From Chitinophaga terrae (ex Kim and Jung 2007) (lineage in GTDB: Bacteria > Bacteroidota > Bacteroidia > Chitinophagales > Chitinophagaceae): a DNA stretch of 64,000 nucleotides. This document shows positions 8,887-16,764 of the stretch, in pieces; the first letter of the stretch is position 1, and the number at the start of each line of letters is the position of its first letter. The notes under the pieces are model-generated. The model was not told where the DNA came from. It searched no databases and saw only the letters and a list, made by a program, of their open reading frames with translations. The translations under genes were made by a program, and so were the position numbers. Location of the stretch: assembly GCF_900107795.1 (NCBI RefSeq), contig NZ_FNRL01000001.1, forward strand, positions 368,544 through 432,543. Direction: 5' to 3'.

Positions 8887-9807
8887 TTATTTTACAGAGA
8901 CGGTAGCTGCGCCCTGCTGCGTGTAGTAGCGACCGTTATAAACAAATTTTTGTATCGCGGTAAATTGACCTTTCGCTTTTCCTTTTACCAGTGGTAGCAG
9001 TTCTTTAGGCAATACCTCTGCATCGTCCTGCACCCAGGTGCCTTTGATAGTTATAACAATATCCCTGAATTGCTTCTTATCGCCGTCTGTAGCAATGGAA
9101 TAGGTCCAGCCGGAAGCCGGATCGTTTGCTTTTTCTACATCGGGAGCCGACATAATTACTTTATACACGCCGTTGATCCCTGCCACCAGGTAACTGGTAG
9201 CATAGTAGGCGTCGCCGCCTGCGCCATTCGAGTGGCGTACCACGAATGCATACTGGTCTTCCCCGATCTGCAAAGGCTTAGGTGCAGGCGCCTGCGAGAA
9301 GGAACCAAACCCGCCGATCACGGGTGTGAACATACGCAGTTTCCATCCTTCGTCTGTCAACACAAATTTTGCAAGACCCAGTACGCCTCCCTGGAACCTT
9401 ACCATTTGCAAACCGTCAGCATCAAATTCCGAATGGTTAAAGCTGATCACTTTATAAGCCTTTCCGCTTGCATCCCTGAAATCCATTTCGTTGATCAGCC
9501 TCGTTGCCACACCGTTTTCGAAAGGGAATTTCGGATCTGTCATGTCTCCGTTCGCATCCTCGTAGGCGATTGCTTTGCAGGAGCTGCAGGTCCAGTTGAT
9601 CACCAGTTTCTTATCCCGTTGGTAAAACCGGCCCGGGAACAGCTGTATCAATGCCCTTTCTGCATTAAAGGTGCCGGGAACAACGAGGTTGCGGGCTTGC
9701 AGGATGGAATCGTTTACTTCTTTGGTTTTCATTTCCTCGTCGGTGGATTGGGCAATTGTTCCTAACGAAAGCGTAAGCGAAAGAAGGCTTAACAACAAGT
9801 ACTTCAT
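8887..9807 (-). CDS. Secreted protein of unknown function
   Basis: 306 residues. A clear signal peptide covers about residues 1-19 (MKYLLLSLLSLTLSL, cleaved after IAQ). The rest appears beta-rich with no transmembrane segment. There is one CxxC (WTCSSCKAI, near 70-76), which could be a disulfide or metal site. I recognise no family or catalytic motif. It stands alone on the minus strand, with a -7 element just upstream (9835-9842) and a terminator directly after its stop, so it is a single-gene transcription unit. Function unknown. Confidence 0.75.
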   Translation of the reverse strand: MKYLLLSLLSLTLSLGTIAQSTDEEMKTKEVNDSILQARNLVVPGTFNAERALIQLFPGRFYQRDKKLVINWTCSSCKAIAYEDANGDMTDPKFPFENGVATRLINEMDFRDASGKAYKVISFNHSEFDADGLQMVRFQGGVLGLAKFVLTDEGWKLRMFTPVIGGFGSFSQAPAPKPLQIGEDQYAFVVRHSNGAGGDAYYATSYLVAGINGVYKVIMSAPDVEKANDPASGWTYSIATDGDKKQFRDIVITIKGTWVQDDAEVLPKELLPLVKGKAKGQFTAIQKFVYNGRYYTQQGAATVSVK

Positions 9808-9834
9808 CTGATTTAATCATTCTGTTGACAGCCT

Positions 9835-9842
9835 CAAAGCTA
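9835..9842 (-). promoter_or_regulatory. Possible -7 element for the 8887-9807 gene
   Basis: On the minus strand the bases read TAGCTTTG, an exact TAnnTTTG match, about 28 bases ahead of the start codon. No clear TTG was seen at the -33 distance. Confidence 0.35.
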
Positions 9843-9935
9843 AGAAGTTTCGGGAAGAAAACGCCTGTTGCACTATTACTGCCTTTCGGTGCGCTTTCCG
9901 GATTCTGACCATTATTTCTTTACTTTGCCGGTAGA

Positions 9936-10748
9936 ATGACTGATCAAATGGCTAATAACACGCGGTTAGAGTTAAGAACGGTACATGTGACCCGTTACGT
10001 CACCCCTCTCAGGGAAGGCGGTTCGCTGCCCGCTATTTCCGAGGCTGACGACGGCTTTTTATATGCCCTGAAATTCAGGGGAGCCGGTCAGGGTATCAAA
10101 GCCCTGATAGCAGAACTGATAGGAGGAGAAATAGCAAGAACACTGGGGCTGAAAGTTCCTGAACTGGTATTTGCAGAAATAGATACCGCTTTTGGCCGCA
10201 CAGAACCGGACGAAGAAATACAGGACCTGCTGAAAAAAAGCGTGGGCCTTAACCTGGCCTTGCATTATTTGTCGGGCGCTACTACCTACGATCCTGCCGT
10301 TACGCTGCTCCCGGCTACCTTGGCATCTGAAATAGTGTGGCTGGATTGCTTGCTGACAAACGTCGACAGAACAGCAAGGAACACCAATATGCTGATGTGG
10401 AAAAATGAGCTGTGGCTGATCGATCACGGCGCGTCCCTCTATTTCCATCATTCCTGGCAGAACTGGCAGGAACAATCTGTTAAGCCGTTCATGCAGGTAA
10501 AGGATCATGTGCTGTTGCCGCAGGCCAGTGAACTGGAAAAAGTAAATGCCGCTTTCAGGCTGATACTAACGCCGGCGCGTATACGAGCGGTGGTTGATCT
10601 CATCCCTGAAGAATGGCTGGTTAGCGAAACAGGATTGGAAACGCCGGCAGAACGGAGAGATATTTATTTTGAATTCCTGCATAACAGGGTTCAGCACTCA
10701 CAAATTTTTGTAAAAGAAGCCATACATGCCAGACAAGCACTTATATGA
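9936..10748 (+). CDS. HipA-like kinase domain protein (short form)
   Basis: 270 residues, much shorter than classical HipA (about 440), lacking its N-terminal subdomain. Kinase-like features are visible: a possible nucleotide-binding Lys46 in LYALKFRG, a helix with conserved Glu in IKALIAELIGGEIAR, a catalytic loop Asn142-Val-Asp144-Arg with Asn149 further on (NVDRTARN), and a metal-binding Asp163 in LIDHG. These match the short HipA-like kinase family. The 3' end overlaps by 23 bases a DUF3037 gene, so the two are translationally coupled. A TTACTTTG element at 9920-9927 may be its -7 box, giving a very short leader. The substrate is not known; an antitoxin of the HipB type (helix-turn-helix) is absent. 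Confidence 0.85.
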   Translation: MTDQMANNTRLELRTVHVTRYVTPLREGGSLPAISEADDGFLYALKFRGAGQGIKALIAELIGGEIARTLGLKVPELVFAEIDTAFGRTEPDEEIQDLLKKSVGLNLALHYLSGATTYDPAVTLLPATLASEIVWLDCLLTNVDRTARNTNMLMWKNELWLIDHGASLYFHHSWQNWQEQSVKPFMQVKDHVLLPQASELEKVNAAFRLILTPARIRAVVDLIPEEWLVSETGLETPAERRDIYFEFLHNRVQHSQIFVKEAIHARQALI

Positions 10749-11109
10749 GTACGCGGTCATACGCGTTGTTCCCAGGGTTGAAAGGGAAGAGTTTATAAAT
10801 GTTGGTGTTGTGCTGTTTTGCAAACAACAGAGATATTTAAAAGCCCGCTTCAGGCTGGACGAACATAAACTAAAAACATTATCCCCCGGGTCTGACGCCG
10901 CCTGCATCTATCCTTACCTGGAGGCTTTTGCGGCTATCAGCGCGGGAGTTCCCAACGGCAGTCCTATTGCCCTGCTCGACCCTGCCAGCAGGTTCAGATG
11001 GCTCACCGCCACACGCAGCAGCGTTATACAAACTTCCAAGGTTCATCCGGGCTTTAGCAACGACCTTGATAAAACGCTCGATAAACTATTCGAAAGCCTC
11101 GTGCTGTAA
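10726..11109 (+). CDS. DUF3037 protein, partner of HipA-like kinase
   Basis: 127 residues, usual length for DUF3037. Recognised by its opening, EYAVIRVVPRVEREEFINVGV, a signature of the family (I give the pieces YAVIRVVP and EFINVGVV as key), followed by a KARFRLD segment and a helical C-terminus. No signal peptide or membrane segment, so cytosolic. It starts inside the last 23 bases of the HipA-like gene, in another frame, and the pair is followed by a hairpin terminator. The family has no established function; constant pairing with the short HipA-like kinase would suggest a regulator or substrate of it (inference). Confidence 0.85.
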   Translation: MPDKHLYEYAVIRVVPRVEREEFINVGVVLFCKQQRYLKARFRLDEHKLKTLSPGSDAACIYPYLEAFAAISAGVPNGSPIALLDPASRFRWLTATRSSVIQTSKVHPGFSNDLDKTLDKLFESLVL

Positions 11110-11123
11110 ACAGAAAATAAAGA

Positions 11124-11150
11124 GGGCGGGTTAATCATCAAACCCCGCCC
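11124..11150. terminator. Bidirectional terminator between DUF3037 gene and GH95 gene
   Basis: GGGCGGGTT pairs with AACCCCGCCC (one bulged C) around the loop. On the minus strand the hairpin leads into TCTTTATTTT. It lies 14 bases after the DUF3037 stop and 26 before the GH95 stop, between two convergent units. Confidence 0.75.
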
Positions 11151-11176
11151 TTCCTTATATCCATAGAACACTCACG

Positions 11177-13651
11177 CTACAACGCATTCAAAGTTATCAA
11201 TTCACCTTTCCTGGTAGGAATATCATAAACAATGGTAGGCTTTAATACCGGCGTCTCCACTTTCACTTTTTCATTCACTATTGCCGGTTTACCAGGGTTA
11301 GGCTGGTAATAGATGTTAACAGGATCGCCCTGCGCTTCTTTCAATGCAACCGAAGATCTCAGCGCATTAGGTACCCGCAGCCTGCAGTTTCCGCCAAGGG
11401 TAGAACGGATCACTACCTTACTTACCTTACCATCTTTCCATTCCATATTCACCAGTTCAAACCCTCCTCTTGCCCTCAAACCGCTTACACTGCCGGAAGG
11501 CCATACATCAGGCAAAGCCGGCAGCAGGTGAATGGCTTCATCCTGGCTTTGCAACAACATTTCTGTAATACCTGCCGTGCAACCAAAGTTACCGTCGATC
11601 TGGAAAGGCGGATGCGCATCAAACAGGTTGGGATAAGTGCCTCCCCCGCTGTTTTCTTTTCCACGGTTTTTACCTGCCGGCGTCAACTGGTTCCTGATCA
11701 GCTGGTAAGCGCGGTTGCCGTCTTGCAGCCTGGCCCACCAGTTCACTTTCCAACCCATAGACCAGCCGGTAGAAATATCGCCCCGCTGCTCCAGCGTTAC
11801 ACGCGCCGCCTGGAATAAGGCAGGCGTATGGTAAGGAGAGATCTGGTTGGCAGGATACAAACCGAAGAGATGGGAAATATGACGATGCTTGTCGTCCGGG
11901 TTGTCCAGGTCCTGCAGCCATTCCTGCAACTGCCCGTACTGGCCTACCTGCATTGGCGGCAGCCTGTCGCGCGCCGCCTCAATTCGTTTAACCAGTTCTG
12001 CATCTACCTGTAAAGCATTGGCAGCATGGATTACGTTCGAGAACAGGTCAAATACGATCTGGTTGTCCATGGTTGCGCCAGCGGTAATAGAAACGCCGGG
12101 ATAAATTTTAGGACTGTTCTCCGGCGAGATGGATGGAGATACTACCAACCAGTGATGAGTAGGTTCTTCTACCAGGAAATCCAGGAAGAAGAGCGCGGCC
12201 CCTTTCAGGGCAGGATACACATCTTTCAGGTAGGCTTTATCGCCGCTGAAAGTATATTTCTCCCATAAATGCCTGCTTAACCATGCACCCCCCATTGGCC
12301 ACATCCCATAATAAATAGGATCAACAGGCCCTGTTATCCGCCACAGGTCAGTGTTGTGATGCGCTAACCACCCGTTGGCGCCGTACATCACCTTAGCCGT
12401 TTGCTGCCCGGTTACCGACAGTTCTTTCACCATTTGGACCAGCGGTTCATGCATTTCCGTGAGGTTGGTCACTTCCGCCGGCCAGTAGTTCATTTCCGTA
12501 TTGATATTGATGGTATACTTGCTTCCCCAGGGTGGGTTCATCAGCGGGTTCCAGATACCCTGCAGGTTCGCAGGCTGGCCTCCGGGCTGAGAAGCAGCGA
12601 TCAGCAAATACCTTCCAAACTGGAAGTACAGCGATACAAACTGGGGATCATTTCCTTCGGCAAAAGCGTCGAGGCGCTTATCCGTAGGCAGTTTCACCGC
12701 ATCGGTAGCGCCCAGGTCAAGTTTTACGCGATTGAAATATTTCTGGTATGAAGCAATATGTTCTTTCAGGTGTGCATCAAATTTCTTCTTCAGTGCATTT
12801 TGCAGGTAGGTAGTTGTGCGCTTCACTTCATCGGCGCTCAGGTCTGCATAGTTCACAAAGTTCGTAGCTATGGAAATATAGGCGGTTACCGCATTGGCGC
12901 CTGCAATGCTTACAAGGCTGTCTGAAGTTTTGATAGTACCTCCTTCGGTAACAAAAAGGACCTGCGACTGGAATTTTACTTTACCTGGTACTCCATCTTT
13001 ATCTCCGCTGATCCCCGATAATACCAGTTCATTTCCCCCTTTGGTAACAACGCCGGATCGCTGCGGACTTTTCATGCCTGCATCGAAAGTGATGCTGCCA
13101 GGTTTATCGGCAGTCAGGCGAACCAGTATCACCTGCCCGGGAATAGATGCAATAACCTGTCTTTTGAACTTAGTATTATTAACCGTATAAGTGGTTGTGG
13201 CTACCGCTGTTTCCAGGTCCAGTTCCCTGTAATAATCCGTATACTGTTCATGCCCGGGGAAACTCAGTTTCAGGTCGCCAACCGGTTGGTAACACATCCC
13301 GTTGATCCGGGTTGATTGTATGTTCTTTTCGGCCAGTTGGGCCGCCTCCCTCATTTTACCATCGAAGATCAGTTTCCGGATCTCCGGCAATGCTGCCAGC
13401 GCGTTGGGATTTTCATTGCGGTTAGGGCTGCCGGCCCATACGGTACTTTCGTTCAGGCGTATCAGTTCTGCATCCGGGTTGCCGTAAACCATGGCGGCCA
13501 GCCGGCCGTTACCCAGTGGCAATGCAGCTTCCCAGACTTTGCCGGCAGGGTGATCGTACCATAATTTCAGGTTGCCCTGCTGGGCAAAGCCGGATCGGAA
13601 TCCGGCCAGCACCACCAGGGCGGTAATGGATATTTTGAATATTCTTTGCAT
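11177..13651 (-). CDS. Glycoside hydrolase family 95 (alpha-L-fucosidase/alpha-L-galactosidase type)
   Basis: 824 residues, signal peptide of about 24 (ends GFAQ), so periplasmic or secreted. GH95 hallmarks in order: [10 protein letters not shown] and LNESTVWAG near the N-terminus, the [13 protein letters not shown] segment with the paired Asn residues, HHNTDLWR, the general-acid Glu511 in SPSISPEN, and Asp686 in IDGNFG. The family releases terminal alpha-1,2-linked L-fucose or L-galactose from plant or host glycans; specificity cannot be read here. It is the third gene of an operon behind cytochrome c and a haem-binding dehydrogenase-like protein (gap 14), an unusual setting. It differs from the second GH95 at 53878 in the region around HHNTDLWR, which suggests another substrate. 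Confidence 0.92.
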   Translation of the reverse strand: MQRIFKISITALVVLAGFRSGFAQQGNLKLWYDHPAGKVWEAALPLGNGRLAAMVYGNPDAELIRLNESTVWAGSPNRNENPNALAALPEIRKLIFDGKMREAAQLAEKNIQSTRINGMCYQPVGDLKLSFPGHEQYTDYYRELDLETAVATTTYTVNNTKFKRQVIASIPGQVILVRLTADKPGSITFDAGMKSPQRSGVVTKGGNELVLSGISGDKDGVPGKVKFQSQVLFVTEGGTIKTSDSLVSIAGANAVTAYISIATNFVNYADLSADEVKRTTTYLQNALKKKFDAHLKEHIASYQKYFNRVKLDLGATDAVKLPTDKRLDAFAEGNDPQFVSLYFQFGRYLLIAASQPGGQPANLQGIWNPLMNPPWGSKYTININTEMNYWPAEVTNLTEMHEPLVQMVKELSVTGQQTAKVMYGANGWLAHHNTDLWRITGPVDPIYYGMWPMGGAWLSRHLWEKYTFSGDKAYLKDVYPALKGAALFFLDFLVEEPTHHWLVVSPSISPENSPKIYPGVSITAGATMDNQIVFDLFSNVIHAANALQVDAELVKRIEAARDRLPPMQVGQYGQLQEWLQDLDNPDDKHRHISHLFGLYPANQISPYHTPALFQAARVTLEQRGDISTGWSMGWKVNWWARLQDGNRAYQLIRNQLTPAGKNRGKENSGGGTYPNLFDAHPPFQIDGNFGCTAGITEMLLQSQDEAIHLLPALPDVWPSGSVSGLRARGGFELVNMEWKDGKVSKVVIRSTLGGNCRLRVPNALRSSVALKEAQGDPVNIYYQPNPGKPAIVNEKVKVETPVLKPTIVYDIPTRKGELITLNAL

Positions 13652-13665
13652 TAAAAATGGTTTTG

Positions 13666-15909
13666 TTATTTCTCCAATTCTTCCAATGTCCAGAATTTAT
13701 CGCGCCCTCTCACCGTTTCACGAACTTTCTTCACCGTTTCAATATCTACGACCGGCGATTTGCCTCTTTCAAACCTGCCGAAGTTGTATCTCACGTAACT
13801 TAATACAGAAGCCACCCATTCGTCGGAGTTCACAGCGCCCAGCGGAGCCATTACATCTGTATATGTTTTACCATCGATAGGACCGGTTAAGCCGTTAAGA
13901 AGGATCTTGGTCAGCAATTCTTTATCTCCGCTTACTCTTTTTGAACCAACAAACGGAGGCGCCGCGGCTGATCCGCCGCCTACTACGATCCCTTTACCAT
14001 CAGGGCCATGGCAGGTAGAACAGAGTTGCTTGTAGATATTCGCCCCGTTCAGGATCATATTGCGCTGGTGGGCAGGCATGTTAGCCAGGCGGCTGCCAAA
14101 CAGTTTGGTATTATGATTCACTTCCGTAGCATTGGCAACGCTGTGCAGGGCGTCGGAATAAACGCTGTTGTTCACCAACGCAGTTTGCGCTGCTTTTGCT
14201 TCGGGCGCATCGCTTACAGATAATGATAAAGCTGCCTGGATCTGCACTGCGGCAACATCATTTTTCATGGCTGCCAGTTTGCTGATCACTTCCTTATCAT
14301 TTTGCTTCAGGAATAATTCGCTGATCCATACCGCCGTTTTCCTGACCTGCGGATCTGTATCAGCAAGGGCCGTAAAGAGCGTAGGTTTATCGATCGCTTT
14401 CAGGCCTTCCAGCGTCCACAGGGCATGGATGCGGGCCAGTGCGCCGTTGCTTTTGCCGATCGTGGCATGTTTGCCCGCCGCGATCTCTTTCAGCGCCGGC
14501 ACTACCGACATATCGCCTTTCGCGATGATCTCTTTCTGTGCATTATCTCTCCACCAGCCGTTCGGATGATCGAGGTAGGTAAGCAGCGTAGCGGAAGACA
14601 CATCCAGCATATGCGGCTTGGGACCAGGCTTGTAACCTTCGTGTACCAGGCGGTAGATCCTTCCGCGCTGGATGTTTTTGTCCAGGCCTTTTGCGAGGAT
14701 GCGCGGGCGGAGGAAACTTCCTTCAGCCGTCCACGTAGCTTCCTGGATAATGCCGCGGTACATATCTACAATATACAAACAACCGTCGGGACCTGTAGTA
14801 GTATTTACAGGACGGAAGTTCATATCGTAAGATGTAATGAATTCTTTTTTATCGTAAGCATTCCGGAGAAAGACCTTACCATCTTTTTCAGAAACCTTGG
14901 CCCGCCTGATCAACCTTCCTACCGGTTCGCAGATCAGCAGGTCGCCTTTCATGTCTTCCGGCAATGCGTTACCGCGGAAGATGGACTGGCCGCAACTGGC
15001 GGTGAAATGGTTCAGGGTTGTATCGGGGCGCAGGCGGTTCATACCTCCCTGTACATCAGGGGTAGCAATGATCGGCCATACAGCCAGGAAATCCTGGTTG
15101 TACTGGTCGTTAGGGTTCCAGAAACCATAGGCGGGGTTCACCTGGAAGCCCAGTGCAGGGATTTCTGCGCCGGCGCTGGAAAAATACAGGCGGCCATAGT
15201 CGTCGTTCCCCAGTCCCCATTGACCGCCCGGCGAGTTCGTCAGGCTGTCGGGCGCCAGTTTGCCTCCAACATATTTGTACCGTACAGGATCGCAGCTTAC
15301 ATAGATCCAGTTATCCAGGTTCCAGACCAGGCCGCTTTTCTGGTGTTCCAGGTTCCTGGTGTCCGGCTTATTGTTTTCATAAACCAGCTCTTTTGTATCC
15401 GCTTTACCATCGCCGTTGGTGTCGGAATACGCATGGATGTTATAAGTCCATGTTTCATTCACCAGCAGTTTATGCCCTACGCATAACATCATGCGGGGAA
15501 GCACCAGGCTGTCGATGAATACGGTGCTTTTATCCATGGTTCCGTCGCCGTTGGTATCTTCCAGCAGGGAGATACGGCAAACAGGTTTATGCTGGCCGGT
15601 GCCATTGATATCCTGCATGTAGGTGCTCATTTCCGCTACATACATTCTTGCCTCTCCATCCCAGACGATGGCTACAGGCTCTTTGATCATTGGTTCGCTG
15701 GCAACCAGCTGCAGTTTGTAGCCTTCAGGCACCTGGATGGATTTCAGGCCTTCTTTGGGCGAAAGGTAAGCAGGTGAAGGATGCGGGTTGACAATAATAT
15801 TGCCTGCCGCATCTTTTTTAACACCTTCTGAAGGTTTGGTAACCTTGCATTGATAAATAAACAGGCTTAATGAACCTAATACGAGTGCCAGTGTGGAATT
15901 TCTTTTCAT
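13666..15909 (-). CDS. Haem-binding dehydrogenase-like lipoprotein (PVC-type beta-propeller, HEAT repeats, cytochrome c)
   Basis: 747 residues. The N-terminus has a hydrophobic stretch ending in YQC (Cys21), likely lipidated. Residues about 55-440 form a beta-propeller like those of the membrane-bound dehydrogenase/PVC-type family ([11 protein letters not shown], '[13 protein letters not shown]', 'LEDTNGDG'). A helical HEAT-like stretch follows (about 450-620), then a cytochrome c domain with haem motif CSTCH near 640. By family it is thought to oxidise sugars or alcohols in the periplasm and pass electrons to haem; the substrate is unknown. It lies 11 bases after the cytochrome c gene, its likely electron acceptor, and 14 before GH95, so the operon may oxidise a sugar released by that hydrolase (inference). 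Confidence 0.85.
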   Translation of the reverse strand: MKRNSTLALVLGSLSLFIYQCKVTKPSEGVKKDAAGNIIVNPHPSPAYLSPKEGLKSIQVPEGYKLQLVASEPMIKEPVAIVWDGEARMYVAEMSTYMQDINGTGQHKPVCRISLLEDTNGDGTMDKSTVFIDSLVLPRMMLCVGHKLLVNETWTYNIHAYSDTNGDGKADTKELVYENNKPDTRNLEHQKSGLVWNLDNWIYVSCDPVRYKYVGGKLAPDSLTNSPGGQWGLGNDDYGRLYFSSAGAEIPALGFQVNPAYGFWNPNDQYNQDFLAVWPIIATPDVQGGMNRLRPDTTLNHFTASCGQSIFRGNALPEDMKGDLLICEPVGRLIRRAKVSEKDGKVFLRNAYDKKEFITSYDMNFRPVNTTTGPDGCLYIVDMYRGIIQEATWTAEGSFLRPRILAKGLDKNIQRGRIYRLVHEGYKPGPKPHMLDVSSATLLTYLDHPNGWWRDNAQKEIIAKGDMSVVPALKEIAAGKHATIGKSNGALARIHALWTLEGLKAIDKPTLFTALADTDPQVRKTAVWISELFLKQNDKEVISKLAAMKNDVAAVQIQAALSLSVSDAPEAKAAQTALVNNSVYSDALHSVANATEVNHNTKLFGSRLANMPAHQRNMILNGANIYKQLCSTCHGPDGKGIVVGGGSAAAPPFVGSKRVSGDKELLTKILLNGLTGPIDGKTYTDVMAPLGAVNSDEWVASVLSYVRYNFGRFERGKSPVVDIETVKKVRETVRGRDKFWTLEELEK

Positions 15910-15920
15910 GAACGTGGACT

Positions 15921-16328
15921 TTATTTTGCTTTCAAAGAGAGGATGTATGCCACCATCTTCTTTGCATCGTTTGCGGCCAGGGCAGGGTGCGGCGACATGG
16001 CCACTTCACCCCAGTTACCGGCGCCGCCATTAATGATCTTAGTAGACAGCAGCGAAACATTGGCTGCAGAGTAAGGATATTTCTTTGCAACATCATTATA
16101 AGCCGGGCCTACTACTTTCATATCAACTTTATGGCAGGCCAGGCAGTCGGATTGTGAGATCAATACTTTTCCTTCTTCAACATCTTTTGGATCAGGCGCT
16201 GCGGACTTTGACTTTGCAGCAACAGGTTTTGCCGCAGGTTTCTTTGCGCCGGCAGCAGGCTTCGTTTGAGCATTTGCAGTAAATGTCAGTGCGGTGATCA
16301 CTCCAAAGAGAATAGCTAAACGTTTCAT
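15921..16328 (-). CDS. Class I cytochrome c, periplasmic
   Basis: 135 residues. A signal peptide (cleaved after ANAQ) is followed by a Lys/Ala/Pro-rich linker of about 25 residues and a cytochrome c domain with haem motif CLACH (LISQSDCLACHKVD), KVVGPAYNDVA, and a distal Met in GEVAMSPHPAL. This is the small monohaem electron carrier type that acts in the periplasm. First gene of the three-gene operon with the haem-binding dehydrogenase-like protein and GH95; likely their electron carrier. Its upstream region is the 436-base gap to the regulator gene. Confidence 0.92.
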   Translation of the reverse strand: MKRLAILFGVITALTFTANAQTKPAAGAKKPAAKPVAAKSKSAAPDPKDVEEGKVLISQSDCLACHKVDMKVVGPAYNDVAKKYPYSAANVSLLSTKIINGGAGNWGEVAMSPHPALAANDAKKMVAYILSLKAK

Positions 16329-16764
16329 AATCTTTTTTACTCAATTAATTTAATTCAACAGGACACTATTTGTTATGATAGTCTTTTCCATTCCAAAATA
16401 TAAAAGTGCCGGGACCTTTGGAAGTAATTATGTCAACTGGTCAATTTTGTTCCAGATCGGTTGCCAGCATATCGGAACGGTTCTACCCCGCTGTTCACCC
16501 GATATACTGGTGACCCGCTCTGTAAATCTGGCTACGGATCGTCTGATCACCCGGGTAGCCACAACGTGGAAAGCAATATATATTTCATCAAATCTTAAAG
16601 CGTTAAATACGTGGTTTATTTTGACTGCAAGTAAGCGGGGAGCGAATAATAATTAATTAATAATCGATTAATCCGGAAGATTGGGGCAATTTATTCTGCA
16701 AAAAAATGCAGCGCGGGTTAACAAAGCACTAATAACAGCCATAATAAAGGCAAACAAGACAAGT
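16329..16764. other. Intergenic region, 436 bases, upstream of the cytochrome c operon
   Basis: No convincing gene: the open frames inside have no family resemblance and no good start. It must hold the promoter for the minus-strand cytochrome c operon. I found no exact TTG-N19-21-TAnnTTTG match on the minus strand. There is a very AT-rich stretch at about 16645-16672 containing short palindromes (ATTAATTAAT), and a weak CTGCA/TGCAG hairpin near 16696 beyond the regulator's stop. Nothing else stands out. Confidence 0.6.

Noticed and set aside
14425..15486. A 353-codon open frame on the plus strand opposite the haem-binding dehydrogenase-like gene
   Set aside because: It lies wholly within the coding region of a well-supported minus-strand protein with clear domains; its own translation shows no family and is rich in residues expected from reverse-complement coding.
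16375..16656. A 93-codon plus-strand open frame in the gap before the cytochrome c operon
   Set aside because: No signal peptide, membrane helix or family resemblance; no promoter; composition is that of non-coding AT-rich DNA.
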